Assembly: GCF_000421965.1 (NCBI RefSeq)
Contig: NZ_ATAY01000023.1
Location: 1 to 64,000, forward strand
Length of the DNA stretch: 64,000 nt
Origin: Ruminiclostridium papyrosolvens C7
GTDB taxonomy: Bacteria; Bacillota; Clostridia; Acetivibrionales; DSM-1351
Direction of reading: 5' to 3'
The notes beneath the pieces were generated by a model that was given only the letters and a program-made list of their open reading frames with translations, searched no databases and had not been told where the DNA came from. Below, piece after piece: positions 32,539 through 42,276 of the stretch. How positions within the stretch are numbered: position 1 is the stretch's first letter; the number at the start of each line of letters is the position of its first letter. Made by a program: the position numbers and the translations under genes.

Positions 32539-33840
32539 ATGTCATATTGGAATCAGGCATACGAATGTATGTCCAGAGAAGAAATGCGTAAGGTTCAATC
32601 GGAAAGATTAATTAAAACTGTAAAGCTGGTATATGAAAATGTACCTACTTACAGAAAGAAGATGCAGGAAAAGGGTATGTTACCTGGAGATATCAAGTCT
32701 GTTGATGATTTAAAAAATCTACCCTTTACCTATAAGCAGGATCTGAGAGATACATATCCATACGGCCTTTTTGCAGTGCCTATGAGTGAAATTGTCAGAG
32801 TCCATGCATCTTCGGGAACAACTGGAAAGAAGACGGTTGTAGGTTATACAAAAAATGACCTTGATGTTTGGTCTGAGGTTATCGCCCGAACATTTACAGC
32901 TGCCGGAGCAGTGAAGGACTCTTTTCTGCAGATATCTTACGGTTATGGATTATTTACGGGAGGACTCGGTGCTCATTACGGCGGCGAGAAACTGGGAGCA
33001 ACGGTTATACCTACTTCATCAGGAAACACAAAACTTCAGCTTTCAATTATGCAGGATTTCGGTACAACTCATCTTGCATGTACACCTTCTTATGCTTTGT
33101 ATTTGGCTGAGGAAATGGAAGAACTCGGTATCAAGAGAAGCGATTTAAAGCTGCAGGCCGGTATTTTCGGGGCGGAGCCTTGGTCGGAAAGTATGAGGCA
33201 GGAAATACAGGACAGACTAAAAATTAAAGCTTTTGATATATACGGGTTAAGCGAGGTAATAGGGCCGGGAGTTGCATGTGAATGTGAATATCAGGGCGGT
33301 ATGCATATTCCGGAAGACCATTTTATCCCGGAAATTATTGATCCTGACACAGGTGAAGTCCTTCCAGAAGGTTCAGAAGGGGAAATTGTATTTACGACTA
33401 TTACAAAAGAAGGGCTTCCGTTAATAAGGTACAGAACCAGGGATCTTTCTTCATTGAATTATGATAAATGTGAATGTGGACGTACAGAAGTAAGAATGAA
33501 CAAGGTTGCCGGTAGAACAGACGACATGCTCATAATCAGGGGTGTTAATGTTTTCCCTTCACAGGTGGAAAGTGTTCTTCTATCAATTGGCGAGACCGCA
33601 CCTCATTACATGCTGGTAGTTGATAGAAAAGACAATTTGGACACACTGGAAATTCAGGTTGAAATCACTCCAAGCTTATTCTCAGATGAAGTAAAAAGGC
33701 TGGAAGATGTGGAAAAGAAGATTTCTAAGGAAATTAACAGTACTTTAGGAATAGGTGCAAAAATCAAGCTGGTTGAACCCAAAACCATTCAGCGCAGCGA
33801 AGGTAAGGCAAAAAGAGTTATTGACAAAAGGGTTATTTAA
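32539..33840 (+). CDS. paaK: Phenylacetate-CoA ligase
   Basis: A 433-residue AMP-forming acyl-CoA ligase of the PaaK subfamily. AMP motif: [17 protein letters not shown]; further family blocks are [21 protein letters not shown] and RTRDLSSL, and the C-terminal domain begins [19 protein letters not shown]. In anaerobes with IorAB this enzyme can run with aryl-acetyl-CoA, either conserving energy as ATP or activating arylacetates for re-use in amino-acid synthesis. The 123-bp gap after iorB has a small hairpin but no terminator, so it is probably cotranscribed. GGGAGG precedes the ATG. Confidence 0.94.
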   Translation: MSYWNQAYECMSREEMRKVQSERLIKTVKLVYENVPTYRKKMQEKGMLPGDIKSVDDLKNLPFTYKQDLRDTYPYGLFAVPMSEIVRVHASSGTTGKKTVVGYTKNDLDVWSEVIARTFTAAGAVKDSFLQISYGYGLFTGGLGAHYGGEKLGATVIPTSSGNTKLQLSIMQDFGTTHLACTPSYALYLAEEMEELGIKRSDLKLQAGIFGAEPWSESMRQEIQDRLKIKAFDIYGLSEVIGPGVACECEYQGGMHIPEDHFIPEIIDPDTGEVLPEGSEGEIVFTTITKEGLPLIRYRTRDLSSLNYDKCECGRTEVRMNKVAGRTDDMLIIRGVNVFPSQVESVLLSIGETAPHYMLVVDRKDNLDTLEIQVEITPSLFSDEVKRLEDVEKKISKEINSTLGIGAKIKLVEPKTIQRSEGKAKRVIDKRVI

Positions 33841-33886
33841 TAAGGGTTAAGTTATCATTAACAATTATAAAGGAGGCCTGTTAACC

Positions 33887-34318
33887 ATGCTTGTTAAACA
33901 GATTTCAGTTTTTCTAGAAAACAAATCAGGAAGGTTGGCTGATGTAACCAGAACACTTGCGGATAATAACATTAATATCTGTGCCATGTCTATAGCTGAT
34001 ACTACGGATTTTGGCATATTGAGACTTATTGTTAATAAGCCGGAAGATGCTGAGCGTTTTTTGAGTGAGCAGCAGTTTACGGTAAGCTGTACCAGCGTTA
34101 TAGCAATAGGTGTTGAAGATAAGCCGGGAGGACTTGCAAAGGCATTAGACATTCTTCAGGATAATGGTATAAGCATTGAGTACATGTATGCTTTTGTAGG
34201 AAAAACAGGTAATGAAGCATTTGTTATTTTGAGAGTTGAAAACCCTGAAACGGCAATAGAAACTTTATTGAAATACGGAATAGAGATACTACCAAGCGAC
34301 AAGATTTATTGTGCATAA
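33887..34318 (+). CDS. Double-ACT-domain protein
   Basis: The product (143 aa) consists of two ACT domains (ISVFLENKSGRLADVTRTLADNNINI and IAIGVEDKPGGLAKALDILQDNGISI), with no catalytic domain. ACT domains bind amino acids. Genes of this kind regularly follow paaK/iorAB in clostridia and archaea, so the protein probably senses an aromatic amino acid and modulates one of the neighbouring enzymes; this is inference. AAGGAGG is 9 nt before the ATG. A terminator follows. Confidence 0.9.
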   Translation: MLVKQISVFLENKSGRLADVTRTLADNNINICAMSIADTTDFGILRLIVNKPEDAERFLSEQQFTVSCTSVIAIGVEDKPGGLAKALDILQDNGISIEYMYAFVGKTGNEAFVILRVENPETAIETLLKYGIEILPSDKIYCA

Positions 34319-34320
34319 AT

Positions 34321-34371
34321 AATATTATAAAGGGCTGCCTCTTATATGTTTGAGGTAGCCCTTATATTATT
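34321..34371. terminator. Bidirectional terminator between convergent genes
   Basis: AAGGGCTGCCTC / GAGGTAGCCCTT with flanking A/T-rich arms on both sides; serves the ACT gene and the convergent phosphopantetheinyl transferase gene. Confidence 0.85.
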
Positions 34372-35059
34372 ACAAAGTATTTAAAATATCCTGAACGGTT
34401 ACAAGACATATTTTATCCGGAAAACAATCTTCCTTAGAACAAACGGAAACGACATGGTCATCGTCAATTTCAAATTGACTGAAAAAGCAATTTGAAAGAT
34501 TATTGGTATCTTTCGTTGAGAGAGATATCCTGCCTGAATCTATGTTAAAAGAAAAAGAATCAAGAGGCAGTGACAACCCCCTTCCGTCAGTTTTTATGTA
34601 ACTTTCCTTCAATGTCCACAGCATAAAAAAGTATCTGGTACGGTAATGTGCCGGTTGGCTCATAAGACTTTCATACTCATTCTGTGAAAAAAATCTTTTT
34701 GCAATGTCAAAATCCGCTTCTTTTATAAATTCCACGTCTATTCCGCAGGGTTTATCCGAAAGAATACAGACAACCCAATCGCCGGAATGGGATATATTAT
34801 AAAAAACAGACTGGTTCGCGATTACAAGGTATGGTTTATTATAAGAATCCGTTTTGAAACCAATATCTTCATTTTTATAGTTTAAGTCTTTACTTACGGC
34901 ATATCTGGCTATGACTTCACCGAGAAGACATCTTATAGAATCCTCCTTAAATAAAAACCTTTCCATTCTTGCTTTTCTCTCATCAGAAATAAATCTTTTT
35001 AATAAATTAATATTATCATCAGTGCATGCAGAAACTTTTGTTCCATATAAATTAACCAA
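34370..35059 (-). CDS. Sfp-type 4'-phosphopantetheinyl transferase
   Basis: A 229-residue transferase that moves the phosphopantetheine arm of CoA onto carrier-protein domains. The double-domain Sfp signature is present: CGIDVEFI (metal-binding Asp/Glu) and LWTLKESYIKTDGRGL. The size is that of secondary-metabolism enzymes (Sfp) and not of AcpS. It is divergently arranged to a type II thioesterase, which points to a nonribosomal peptide or polyketide system outside the window. A possible additional role in priming the AcpP encoded at 49 kb cannot be excluded. Confidence 0.92.
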   Translation of the reverse strand: MVNLYGTKVSACTDDNINLLKRFISDERKARMERFLFKEDSIRCLLGEVIARYAVSKDLNYKNEDIGFKTDSYNKPYLVIANQSVFYNISHSGDWVVCILSDKPCGIDVEFIKEADFDIAKRFFSQNEYESLMSQPAHYRTRYFFMLWTLKESYIKTDGRGLSLPLDSFSFNIDSGRISLSTKDTNNLSNCFFSQFEIDDDHVVSVCSKEDCFPDKICLVTVQDILNTL

Positions 35060-35258
35060 GAAACCCCAACCTTTCTTAAAACAGCATGCTTGGCTTATAT
35101 GCCGATTTCTATTCTAACAGAGATTTACATATTTGTGAAGTTTATATAAGGAATATGTCGTAACTATGGAAATCCAAAACTGTATAATATATAATATATT
35201 GGGTTAAGAAGTTAAAAAAATTGGAAATTATTTAAACTATTTTATCAAGAGGAGTACT

Positions 35259-35966
35259 ATGAAAAATAAAATTAATCTGTTTTGCTTTCCATATGCAGGG
35301 GGTTCTTCAAGCATATATTCCAAGTTAAAACATTTTGCTGACAAAAATATAAAAGTGATGCCGGTGGAACTTGCAGGGAGAGGGCAGAGGATAAGCGAGC
35401 CATTATACAATAATATGGCAGAAGTAATAAAAGATGTTTATGATAAAATATCATCGTCTGTTGAGGAACAGCCCTTCGCTTTATTTGGGCATAGTATGGG
35501 AAGCTCCATTGTGCTTGAGCTAGCACAAAAAATTATTAAAAACAAAAAAACAGAACCGCTGCACCTCTTTATTTCAGGTCGATGTCCTCCCGCACTTTAC
35601 AAGAATTATAAGAAAATATATGCTTTACCTGATGAAAAATTTATACAAGAGGTTTATGAACTCGGAGGTACACCCAAAGAGGTTTTTGACAACAATGAAT
35701 TGCGTCATTTATTTTTGCCTATACTTAGGTCGGATTATAAATTGGTAGAAGAATATGATTATATTGAAAAAGATAAAAAATTAAGCTGTGACATAACAGT
35801 TTTTAATGGGAAAGATGACAAAATGACCAGCTTAGAAGGATTGAAAAAGTGGGAAGATTATACATCCGGTAAAACTGACATAATTGAGTTTGATGGAGGA
35901 CATTTTTTTCTGCATAATCAAATGGAGCAAATCATGAATATAATAAATAAAACTTTAAATCGTTAA
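35259..35966 (+). CDS. Type II thioesterase
   Basis: A 235-residue alpha/beta hydrolase of the GrsT/SrfAD family, which removes wrong or stalled acyl groups from nonribosomal peptide and polyketide carrier domains. N-terminal LFCFPYAGGSSSIY is the family start; nucleophile Ser79 lies in LFGHSMGS, and the catalytic His in the FDGGHFFLH block near residue 215. No synthase gene is present in the window. Divergent to the Sfp-type transferase with a 199-bp gap. AGAGGAG precedes the ATG. Confidence 0.92.
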   Translation: MKNKINLFCFPYAGGSSSIYSKLKHFADKNIKVMPVELAGRGQRISEPLYNNMAEVIKDVYDKISSSVEEQPFALFGHSMGSSIVLELAQKIIKNKKTEPLHLFISGRCPPALYKNYKKIYALPDEKFIQEVYELGGTPKEVFDNNELRHLFLPILRSDYKLVEEYDYIEKDKKLSCDITVFNGKDDKMTSLEGLKKWEDYTSGKTDIIEFDGGHFFLHNQMEQIMNIINKTLNR

Positions 35967-35977
35967 TATTCATAATA

Positions 35978-36017
35978 AATGTCGGAACCGTAAGCTATCC
36001 ATCGGTCCCGACATTTT
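35978..36017. terminator. Terminator between convergent thioesterase and epimerase-like genes
   Basis: AATGTCGG-AACCG / CGGT-CCCGACATT with a TTTT tail on the right and A-rich sequence on the left, so it may act both ways. Confidence 0.75.
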
Positions 36018-36040
36018 AAGTCATTGTCAGGTAAAAATGA

Positions 36041-37048
36041 TTATTTCTTCATAGAATTCATATAATTATTGATAACTTTATCACACCAATCATCAAATTC
36101 TTTATCTTCAGTCTGGAGTTCCGGATGGGAGAGAATATTTTCCAAAACTAATCTGACTCCCTGATCAAAACGCACAGTTGCGTTAAAACCGGGTACCAAC
36201 CTTTTTATTTTTGAATTGTCAAATACAACTGTGTTTGACTTATCACCCAAAAGGGACCCTGTGAAATCATAGTCGCTGCAAGCTGCGAGATAATCGGTTG
36301 CGATGTGTACAGCATTGAGATTTACTCCTAAAGTGGAAGCGATTATCTGATATATCTGGTTCCATGTAAGGCTTTCATCAGACGTAATGTGAATCGCCTC
36401 ACCAATGGCATGAATATTACCCATTAAGCCAATAAAGCCCTTGGCAAAGTCAGTATTATATGTCAAAGTCCATAAAGAGCTTCCGTCACCGTGAATAATT
36501 ACAGGCTTGTTTTCCAGCATCCTCTTTATTACCTGCCAGCTGCCGTTATTTCCATGAACGCCTAAAGGAACGCTGCTATCGTCGTAAGTGTGGCTGGGAC
36601 GAACAATAGTCACAGGAAATCCGTTGTTACGGTATTCTGACATTAGAAGTTCCTCACAAGCAATCTTATTACGAGAATATTCCCAATAGGGGTTTGCAAG
36701 TGGTGTTGATTCGGTTATTCGAAAATCAGACAGAGGCTTTTGATATGCTGAGGCAGAACTAATAAATATGTATTGCTTTGTTCTACCTGAGAAAAGTCTG
36801 ATATCACGTTCAACCTGTGAAGGTACAAATGCAATGAAATCTGCCACAACATCAAAATTTTCGTCTTTTATAAGGGAACTTACAAGCGCTTCGTCATTTA
36901 TATCAGCCCTTAGGAGTTTTGCCCCTTCAGGTATCCTTTCGGATCTGTTACCCCTGTTAAGGAGAAAAAGTTCCCAGCCCTGTTCAACCAAAGAGGACGA
37001 AATTGCCGAACTTATAATGCCTGTTCCACCAATAAATAATGCTTTCAT
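36041..37048 (-). CDS. NAD-dependent epimerase/dehydratase-like protein
   Basis: A 335-residue extended short-chain dehydrogenase. The Rossmann motif is FIGGTGIISSAIS (GGTGxIS instead of the common GxxGxxG), and YSRNK is the catalytic YxxxK. The remainder resembles proteins of the isoflavone-reductase/mRNA-binding NAD-epimerase group that act on nucleotide sugars or have lost activity. Substrate unknown. It is a monocistronic gene on the minus strand, with GGAG 8 nt upstream of the ATG. Confidence 0.85.
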   Translation of the reverse strand: MKALFIGGTGIISSAISSSLVEQGWELFLLNRGNRSERIPEGAKLLRADINDEALVSSLIKDENFDVVADFIAFVPSQVERDIRLFSGRTKQYIFISSASAYQKPLSDFRITESTPLANPYWEYSRNKIACEELLMSEYRNNGFPVTIVRPSHTYDDSSVPLGVHGNNGSWQVIKRMLENKPVIIHGDGSSLWTLTYNTDFAKGFIGLMGNIHAIGEAIHITSDESLTWNQIYQIIASTLGVNLNAVHIATDYLAACSDYDFTGSLLGDKSNTVVFDNSKIKRLVPGFNATVRFDQGVRLVLENILSHPELQTEDKEFDDWCDKVINNYMNSMKK

Positions 37049-37162
37049 AATAATTCTCCTTTGATTTTATAAATTCAATCATTTGTACTGGTAAATAATT
37101 TATATAAGTATTATATAACGATAATTAAAATAAATACATAATCATATTGTGAAAAAAAGTAC

Positions 37163-37190
37163 TTGAAAGCCTACATAATTATGTTATAAT
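37163..37190 (+). promoter_or_regulatory. Probable sigma-A promoter for cinA-murJ
   Basis: TTGAAA, 16-bp spacer, TATAAT, about 145 bp before cinA. A second TATAAT at about 37290 lacks a clear -35 box. Confidence 0.55.
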
Positions 37191-37335
37191 TAAATTGATT
37201 AATTGAACTCAAATTTCTTTTCTGTAATTCCATTTCTTAAATTAGTTCCTTTTTTTAAATGTTTGCTTACTATTTTGTTTTCATGTTGTATAATAAATAA
37301 ATACGGTTTATTTACTTTATAACGGAGGCACAAAT

Positions 37336-38583
37336 ATGAGAGCAGAAATATTAGCCGTTGGTACAGAGTTGCTCATGGGGCAGATTGTTAATACCAATGC
37401 ACAGTATATATCCTCAAAACTGCCTGAAGCAGGAGTTGGGGTATATTATCATAGTGTAGTAGGTGATAACCCAGATAGATTGGAAGACTCTTTGAAAATT
37501 GCTTTGGAACGGTGCGACATTGTTATTACAACAGGCGGCCTGGGACCTACCCAAGATGATCTAACAAAGGAAACTATTTCACGGGTCTGTGGTAAAAAGT
37601 TGGTTATTCATGAAGAGAGCCTGAATAAAATAAAAAACTATTTCAGCAGGCTTGGAAGGCAGATGACGCCAAATAATGAAAAGCAAGCCTATATGCCCGA
37701 AGGTTGTATAGTACTTAAAAATAATAATGGTACTGCACCGGGATGTATAATAGAAACGGGAGAAAAGGTAGTTGTAATGCTCCCGGGCCCGCCGGTAGAG
37801 ATGAAGCCAATGTTTTTGGATTATGTTATGCCATATTTTAAAAATAAGGGTGCTTATTCTCTGGAATCAGTAATTTTAAGGGTTTTTGGTATCGGTGAAT
37901 CAGCTATGGAAACTAAAATAATTGATTTGATTGATGGCCAAACAAACCCGACTATTGCTACGTATGCCAAGGAAGGCGAGGTTACGATAAGGGTAACTGC
38001 CAGTGTTCAAGAGGGAGAAAGTGCAGAAAAAATACTAATGCCTGTTGTAAATGAGATTAAGAGAAGAACCGGCGAAAATCTGTACTCTGACAAGGATGAA
38101 ACTCTGGATACTGTGGCTGCAGGACTTCTTTTAGAGAACAATATTACAATTGCAACTGCTGAGTCCTGTACAGGAGGGCTTATTTCAGAGATGCTTACTG
38201 ACGTACCGGGTATTTCCCGGGTGTTTATGGGGGGAGCAGTAACATATTCCAATGAAGCAAAAATGGAATACCTTGGAGTAAAGGAGCAAACAATCAAAGC
38301 ATACGGAGCGGTCAGCCGTGAAACAGCAGCAGAAATGGCCGAGGGCATCAGAAAGCGGTTAAAGACTGACCTCGGTATATCCGTTACGGGAATAGCCGGG
38401 CCTGGCGGAGGTACTGCTGAAAAACCGGTTGGGTTGGTGTATATAGGTCTTTCCAGCGACAGCGGTACAATCACAAAAGAGCTGAGACTTTCAGGTAATA
38501 GAAAAAAAATCAGAACGATTACAGCATTAAATGTGTTTGATTTAATAAGAAGACATGTTTTAAAGCTGGAAATTGATCTTTGA
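37336..38583 (+). CDS. cinA: CinA: competence/damage-inducible protein, NMN deamidase
   Basis: A full-length (415 aa) CinA with both domains. Residues 1-170 are the MoaB/MogA-like molybdopterin-binding fold ([32 protein letters not shown]), associated with ADP-ribose pyrophosphatase activity. Residues 255-412 are the PncC nicotinamide-nucleotide amidase domain ([42 protein letters not shown]). It functions in pyridine-nucleotide recycling and is often next to recA, as here (murJ lies between). Ends just before the murJ start; GGAGG 8 nt before the ATG. Confidence 0.96.
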   Translation: MRAEILAVGTELLMGQIVNTNAQYISSKLPEAGVGVYYHSVVGDNPDRLEDSLKIALERCDIVITTGGLGPTQDDLTKETISRVCGKKLVIHEESLNKIKNYFSRLGRQMTPNNEKQAYMPEGCIVLKNNNGTAPGCIIETGEKVVVMLPGPPVEMKPMFLDYVMPYFKNKGAYSLESVILRVFGIGESAMETKIIDLIDGQTNPTIATYAKEGEVTIRVTASVQEGESAEKILMPVVNEIKRRTGENLYSDKDETLDTVAAGLLLENNITIATAESCTGGLISEMLTDVPGISRVFMGGAVTYSNEAKMEYLGVKEQTIKAYGAVSRETAAEMAEGIRKRLKTDLGISVTGIAGPGGGTAEKPVGLVYIGLSSDSGTITKELRLSGNRKKIRTITALNVFDLIRRHVLKLEIDL

Positions 38584-38636
38584 TAATTGATGTACACAGG
38601 AAAAGGACTGCAAATAAGCAGTCGGGAGGGTTGAAT

Positions 38637-40229
38637 TTGAGTTCAAATAATAAAAAATTAACAGGTGCCGCAATAATAGTAATGGCATCGTTGGTTGTAA
38701 GCAGAATAACAGGTTATCTCAGAACAATACTTATTAATAATCTGCTTACGGCAGCACAGTCGGATTCATTGCTGGCAGCGTTCAGAACGACTGACTTGAT
38801 GTACAATTTATTAATCGGCGGGGCAATTTCCGCCGCACTTGTTCCCGTACTATCGGGATACATTGCTAAAAATGAGGAAGAAGACGGCTGGAAAGCCATC
38901 GGAACTTTTGTAAACGTTGTATTTGTAACCATGATTGGTGTATGCATACTTGGAGTAATTTTTGCTCCCGCTGTTGTATCCATGACTGCATCAGGCTTAA
39001 CGGGCGAAAAAAGGGAGCTGACAATTCAGCTTACCAGAATACTGTTCCCGTCAGTTGGTTTTATGATGCTTGCAGGAATAACAAACGGAGTGCTTTATTC
39101 CTATAAGAGGTTTGCTTCCGCTGCATTTGCACCGTCAGTTTACAATCTTGGAACTGCACTTAGCATACTCATACTTAGCAGATTTGGTGTAAGATACGTT
39201 GCATTCGGTGTATTAGCAAGTGCAATCATATATTTCATAATGCAGATATCCTTTGCATGGCCTAATTTAAAGTTTTACAGGCCGAAAATTCTTTGGAAGA
39301 ATCAGGGATTCAGAAGGCTGTTCAAGCTTGCAATACCATCCCTTGCAGCATCTGCCATAGCACAGATAAATATACTTATATCACTGAATTTTATATCAAT
39401 GTTCAGAAATGACGGAAGCATAACAGCATATTACAATGCAAATGATTTATGGCAGCTGCCTTACGGCATATTTGCGATGGGACTTGGAACAGCAATACTT
39501 CCTACACTTTCAGAAAAACTTGCACTTAAGAAGGTAGGAGAATTTAAGGAAATACTTGAAAATGGTTTCAGAACAATTCTGTACCTTATAATACCGTCAT
39601 CAGTGGCATTTATAGTCCTTTCTCAACCTGTTGTCAGCGTTGTTTACAAATGGTCACAAGTTATCGGGAAAGAGAGAATCATAACGGCAGGCAGTATATT
39701 ACTACTGTTTACGGCTGCAATGATTGCTCAGTCAATGCTTGCTCTTCTGAACAGAGCTTTTTATGCGGATAACGATACCAAGACACCGCTTTACGTTGGT
39801 ACAATATCTATCGCACTAAACTTTGTTTTCTGTTACATATTCCTGAAAGCTACCGATCTCGGCCCCGCCGGAATGTCATTATCATATTCCATACAAAGCG
39901 TGGTAAATATGGCTATTATGATGGTGATAATATCAAAACGAATGAATGGAATGGGATGGAAAAAACTGCTTAACTATTCATTAAAGCTGTTGGGAGCTGC
40001 GGTTGTAATGGGGATAGTATTATTCATTTTAAACAAATTTATTCCTGTTGATTTTACAAAGCCTTTTGCAATGCACTCAAAACTGATTGAAATAGCAGCC
40101 TTGGGAATAGAAATTGTAGTAGGAGCATCGGTTTATTTTACATTTACCATGTTGTTCAAGATTGACGAAGCAGTTGCAGTTAAGAATAAATTTATTGGAA
40201 AAATTAAGGGGTTAGTAAAAAAAACATAA
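38637..40229 (+). CDS. murJ: Lipid II flippase MurJ
   Basis: A 530-residue polytopic membrane protein of the MurJ/MviN family (MOP superfamily), about 14 membrane segments. The flippase moves lipid II across the membrane for peptidoglycan synthesis. Signatures: VVSRITGYLRTILI, AAFRTTDLMYNLLIGGAISAALVPVLS, and NANDLWQLPYGIFAMGLGTAILPTLS. The start is TTG 38637 with GGAGG 7 nt upstream; the frame is open from TTG 38580 but that start has no ribosome binding site and overlaps cinA. It probably forms an operon with cinA. Confidence 0.9.
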   Translation: MSSNNKKLTGAAIIVMASLVVSRITGYLRTILINNLLTAAQSDSLLAAFRTTDLMYNLLIGGAISAALVPVLSGYIAKNEEEDGWKAIGTFVNVVFVTMIGVCILGVIFAPAVVSMTASGLTGEKRELTIQLTRILFPSVGFMMLAGITNGVLYSYKRFASAAFAPSVYNLGTALSILILSRFGVRYVAFGVLASAIIYFIMQISFAWPNLKFYRPKILWKNQGFRRLFKLAIPSLAASAIAQINILISLNFISMFRNDGSITAYYNANDLWQLPYGIFAMGLGTAILPTLSEKLALKKVGEFKEILENGFRTILYLIIPSSVAFIVLSQPVVSVVYKWSQVIGKERIITAGSILLLFTAAMIAQSMLALLNRAFYADNDTKTPLYVGTISIALNFVFCYIFLKATDLGPAGMSLSYSIQSVVNMAIMMVIISKRMNGMGWKKLLNYSLKLLGAAVVMGIVLFILNKFIPVDFTKPFAMHSKLIEIAALGIEIVVGASVYFTFTMLFKIDEAVAVKNKFIGKIKGLVKKT

Positions 40230-40255
40230 GTAACAAAATATTTTAAATTTAACAG

Positions 40256-40284
40256 TTGACTGTAGATAAAATAAAATATATAAT
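40256..40284 (+). promoter_or_regulatory. Sigma-A promoter of recA
   Basis: TTGACT, 17-bp spacer, TATAAT: near-consensus; start predicted near 40291. Confidence 0.85.
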
Positions 40285-40292
40285 TAAAAAAA

Positions 40293-40304
40293 GAACAAAT
40301 GTTC
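40293..40304 (+). promoter_or_regulatory. LexA (SOS) box of recA
   Basis: GAACAAATGTTC matches the Gram-positive LexA operator core GAAC-N4-GTTC and sits at the predicted transcription start, so LexA would block initiation. Confidence 0.88.
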
Positions 40305-40326
40305 GAACGATAAAGGAGGTCACCCC

Positions 40327-41373
40327 GTGTTAGAAAAGAAAAAAGCATTAGAGATGGCTTTGGGCCAGATAGAGAAACAGTTTGGCAAAGGTGCAGTAAT
40401 GAAGTTGGGCGAAAATTCACATATGAATATAGAGAGTATTCCTACAGGGTCAATGAGCCTTGATCTGGCACTTGGAGTCGGAGGAGTTCCCAGAGGAAGA
40501 ATAGTTGAAGTTTTCGGGCCTGAGTCATCAGGTAAAACAACAGTTGCACTGCATATTATTGCAGAGGCTCAAAAAGCCGGAGGCGAAGCTGCATTTATTG
40601 ACGCAGAACATGCCCTTGATCCTGTGTATGCAAAGAAACTTGGGGTTGATATAGAAAATTTGATAGTATCACAGCCTGATACAGGTGAACAGGCTCTTGA
40701 GATTACAGAAGCACTTGTAAGAAGTGGCGCCATAGATGTTATTGTAGTTGACTCTGTTGCGGCTCTTGTGCCTAAAGCGGAAATTGATGGAGAAATGGGA
40801 GATTCCCATATAGGATTGCAAGCAAGGCTTATGTCACAGGCACTGAGAAAGTTGGCCGGTGTTATTAGTAAATCAAATACAACTGCAATATTTATTAATC
40901 AGCTTCGTGAGAAGGTTGGTATAATGTTCGGTAATCCGGAAACTACGCCTGGTGGTAGGGCATTAAAGTTCTATTCCTCAGTAAGGCTTGACGTCAGAAG
41001 AATTGAAGCCATTAAGCAAGCCAATGAAGTTGTTGGTAACAGAACAAGAGTAAAGGTTGTAAAAAACAAAGTTGCACCTCCATTCAAAGAAGCGGAGTTT
41101 GATATCGTTTATGGCGAGGGTATATCAAGAGAAGGTGGTATACTTGACATAGCTGTTAGCATGGATATTGTCAACAAGAGTGGAGCGTGGTTCTCATACA
41201 ACGGTCAGCGTATAGGTCAGGGACGTGAAAATGCAAAACAATATCTAAAAGAAAATCCTGCTATGTGCAGTGAAATTGAGAAACTTATCAGAAACAATTT
41301 TGTTGTAACTGCTGTTCCTCAAAAAGAAGTACCCCAAGAGGACGAAGATGTTGCACTTGATGAAATTGAATAA
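40327..41373 (+). CDS. recA: Recombinase RecA
   Basis: The product (348 aa) is the standard RecA strand-exchange ATPase and SOS co-protease. Walker A GPESSGKT is at residues 64-71; DNA-binding loops are visible as [19 protein letters not shown] and [21 protein letters not shown]. The acidic C-terminal tail ([11 protein letters not shown]) is present. The start is GTG 40327 with AAGGAGGT 7 nt upstream. Expression should be damage-inducible through the LexA box at 40293, and recX follows. Confidence 0.98.
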   Translation: MLEKKKALEMALGQIEKQFGKGAVMKLGENSHMNIESIPTGSMSLDLALGVGGVPRGRIVEVFGPESSGKTTVALHIIAEAQKAGGEAAFIDAEHALDPVYAKKLGVDIENLIVSQPDTGEQALEITEALVRSGAIDVIVVDSVAALVPKAEIDGEMGDSHIGLQARLMSQALRKLAGVISKSNTTAIFINQLREKVGIMFGNPETTPGGRALKFYSSVRLDVRRIEAIKQANEVVGNRTRVKVVKNKVAPPFKEAEFDIVYGEGISREGGILDIAVSMDIVNKSGAWFSYNGQRIGQGRENAKQYLKENPAMCSEIEKLIRNNFVVTAVPQKEVPQEDEDVALDEIE

Positions 41374-41414
41374 GTGATATATATAATAAAGGAAAAATAA
41401 TTAGTGTCATTATG

Positions 41415-41451
41415 AGGCATGCCGGAGGATTAATTCCATACAGGCATGCCT
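41415..41451 (+). other. Hairpin between recA and recX
   Basis: AGGCATGCC (41415-41423) and GGCATGCCT (41443-41451) form a 9-bp stem; no strong T tail. Likely a leaky attenuator that lowers recX relative to recA, as in several bacteria. Confidence 0.5.
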
Positions 41452-41495
41452 TATATATAGTATGGATGTACATGGGAATACTAACGGAGGCTGTT

Positions 41496-42116
41496 ATGAG
41501 GATTACATCAATAGAAAAAAGTGATAAGAATAAATCCATGGCAAGTGTCTGCATTGATAACAAGACAGAATTCGTCTTGCCCCTGAAACGTATTGATGCT
41601 CTTAACCTTACCATTGATAAAACCATTGAGCAGGAAACACTGGATTACATACTTAAATATGAGGTTTACGCCGCTGCAAAGAATTCTGCGGTAAAATTTC
41701 TTTCACTAAAGCTCAGAACTTCTTATGAAGTAAAAGAAAAGCTTAGTGATCTTGGGTATGAGGAAAGTACAATAAACCAAGTGATAAAAGATTTAACTGA
41801 AATAGATTACATAAATGATTACAAATATGCCGCTAAGTACATATCCGAAAAAACAAAGCTGAAACCAAGGTCTATAAAGCTATTGAAAATGGAACTGGAA
41901 AATAAGGGAATTCCTGACGATATAATAAGCAGTGTGATTGAAGAATTAAACCCTGATGATGATCAGGTAGCTTTGGAATTACTCAGAAAAAGGTATTCCA
42001 AATATAACGAGTTTGATGAGATTTTGATTAGAAAAATGAAATCTTATCTTGCAGGCAAAGGGTTCAGTTATAACCAAATTTCAAAAGCAATAAGTAAATA
42101 CCTACCAGAAGACTGA
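41496..42116 (+). CDS. recX: RecA regulator RecX
   Basis: A 206-residue helical protein of the RecX family, which binds RecA filaments and limits or tunes their activity. Family blocks: FLSLKLRTSYEVKEKLSDLGYEE and IDYINDYKYAAKYISEKTKLKPRS, with the tandem three-helix repeats. The ATG at 41496 has CGGAGG 5 nt upstream; the longer frame from 41412 would start inside the hairpin. It lies downstream of recA and is presumably cotranscribed under SOS control. Confidence 0.9.
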   Translation: MRITSIEKSDKNKSMASVCIDNKTEFVLPLKRIDALNLTIDKTIEQETLDYILKYEVYAAAKNSAVKFLSLKLRTSYEVKEKLSDLGYEESTINQVIKDLTEIDYINDYKYAAKYISEKTKLKPRSIKLLKMELENKGIPDDIISSVIEELNPDDDQVALELLRKRYSKYNEFDEILIRKMKSYLAGKGFSYNQISKAISKYLPED

Positions 42117-42176
42117 TGTAATGCGGATTTTAACTGCAAAAAAAATTAAATATTTGCAAATTATTTACCTAAAACA

Positions 42177-42205
42177 TTGACAATCTGTAATTATTATTAA
42201 ATAAT
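42177..42205 (+). promoter_or_regulatory. Probable sigma-A promoter of rimO-pgsA
   Basis: TTGACA, 17-bp spacer, AATAAT; about 70 bp before the rimO start. Confidence 0.6.
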
Positions 42206-42276
42206 TTTTATTAGAACTTTTTATAGTATTGAAACAGAAATCTACGAACTTTAAATCGAAACATGGAGGGTTTTAG

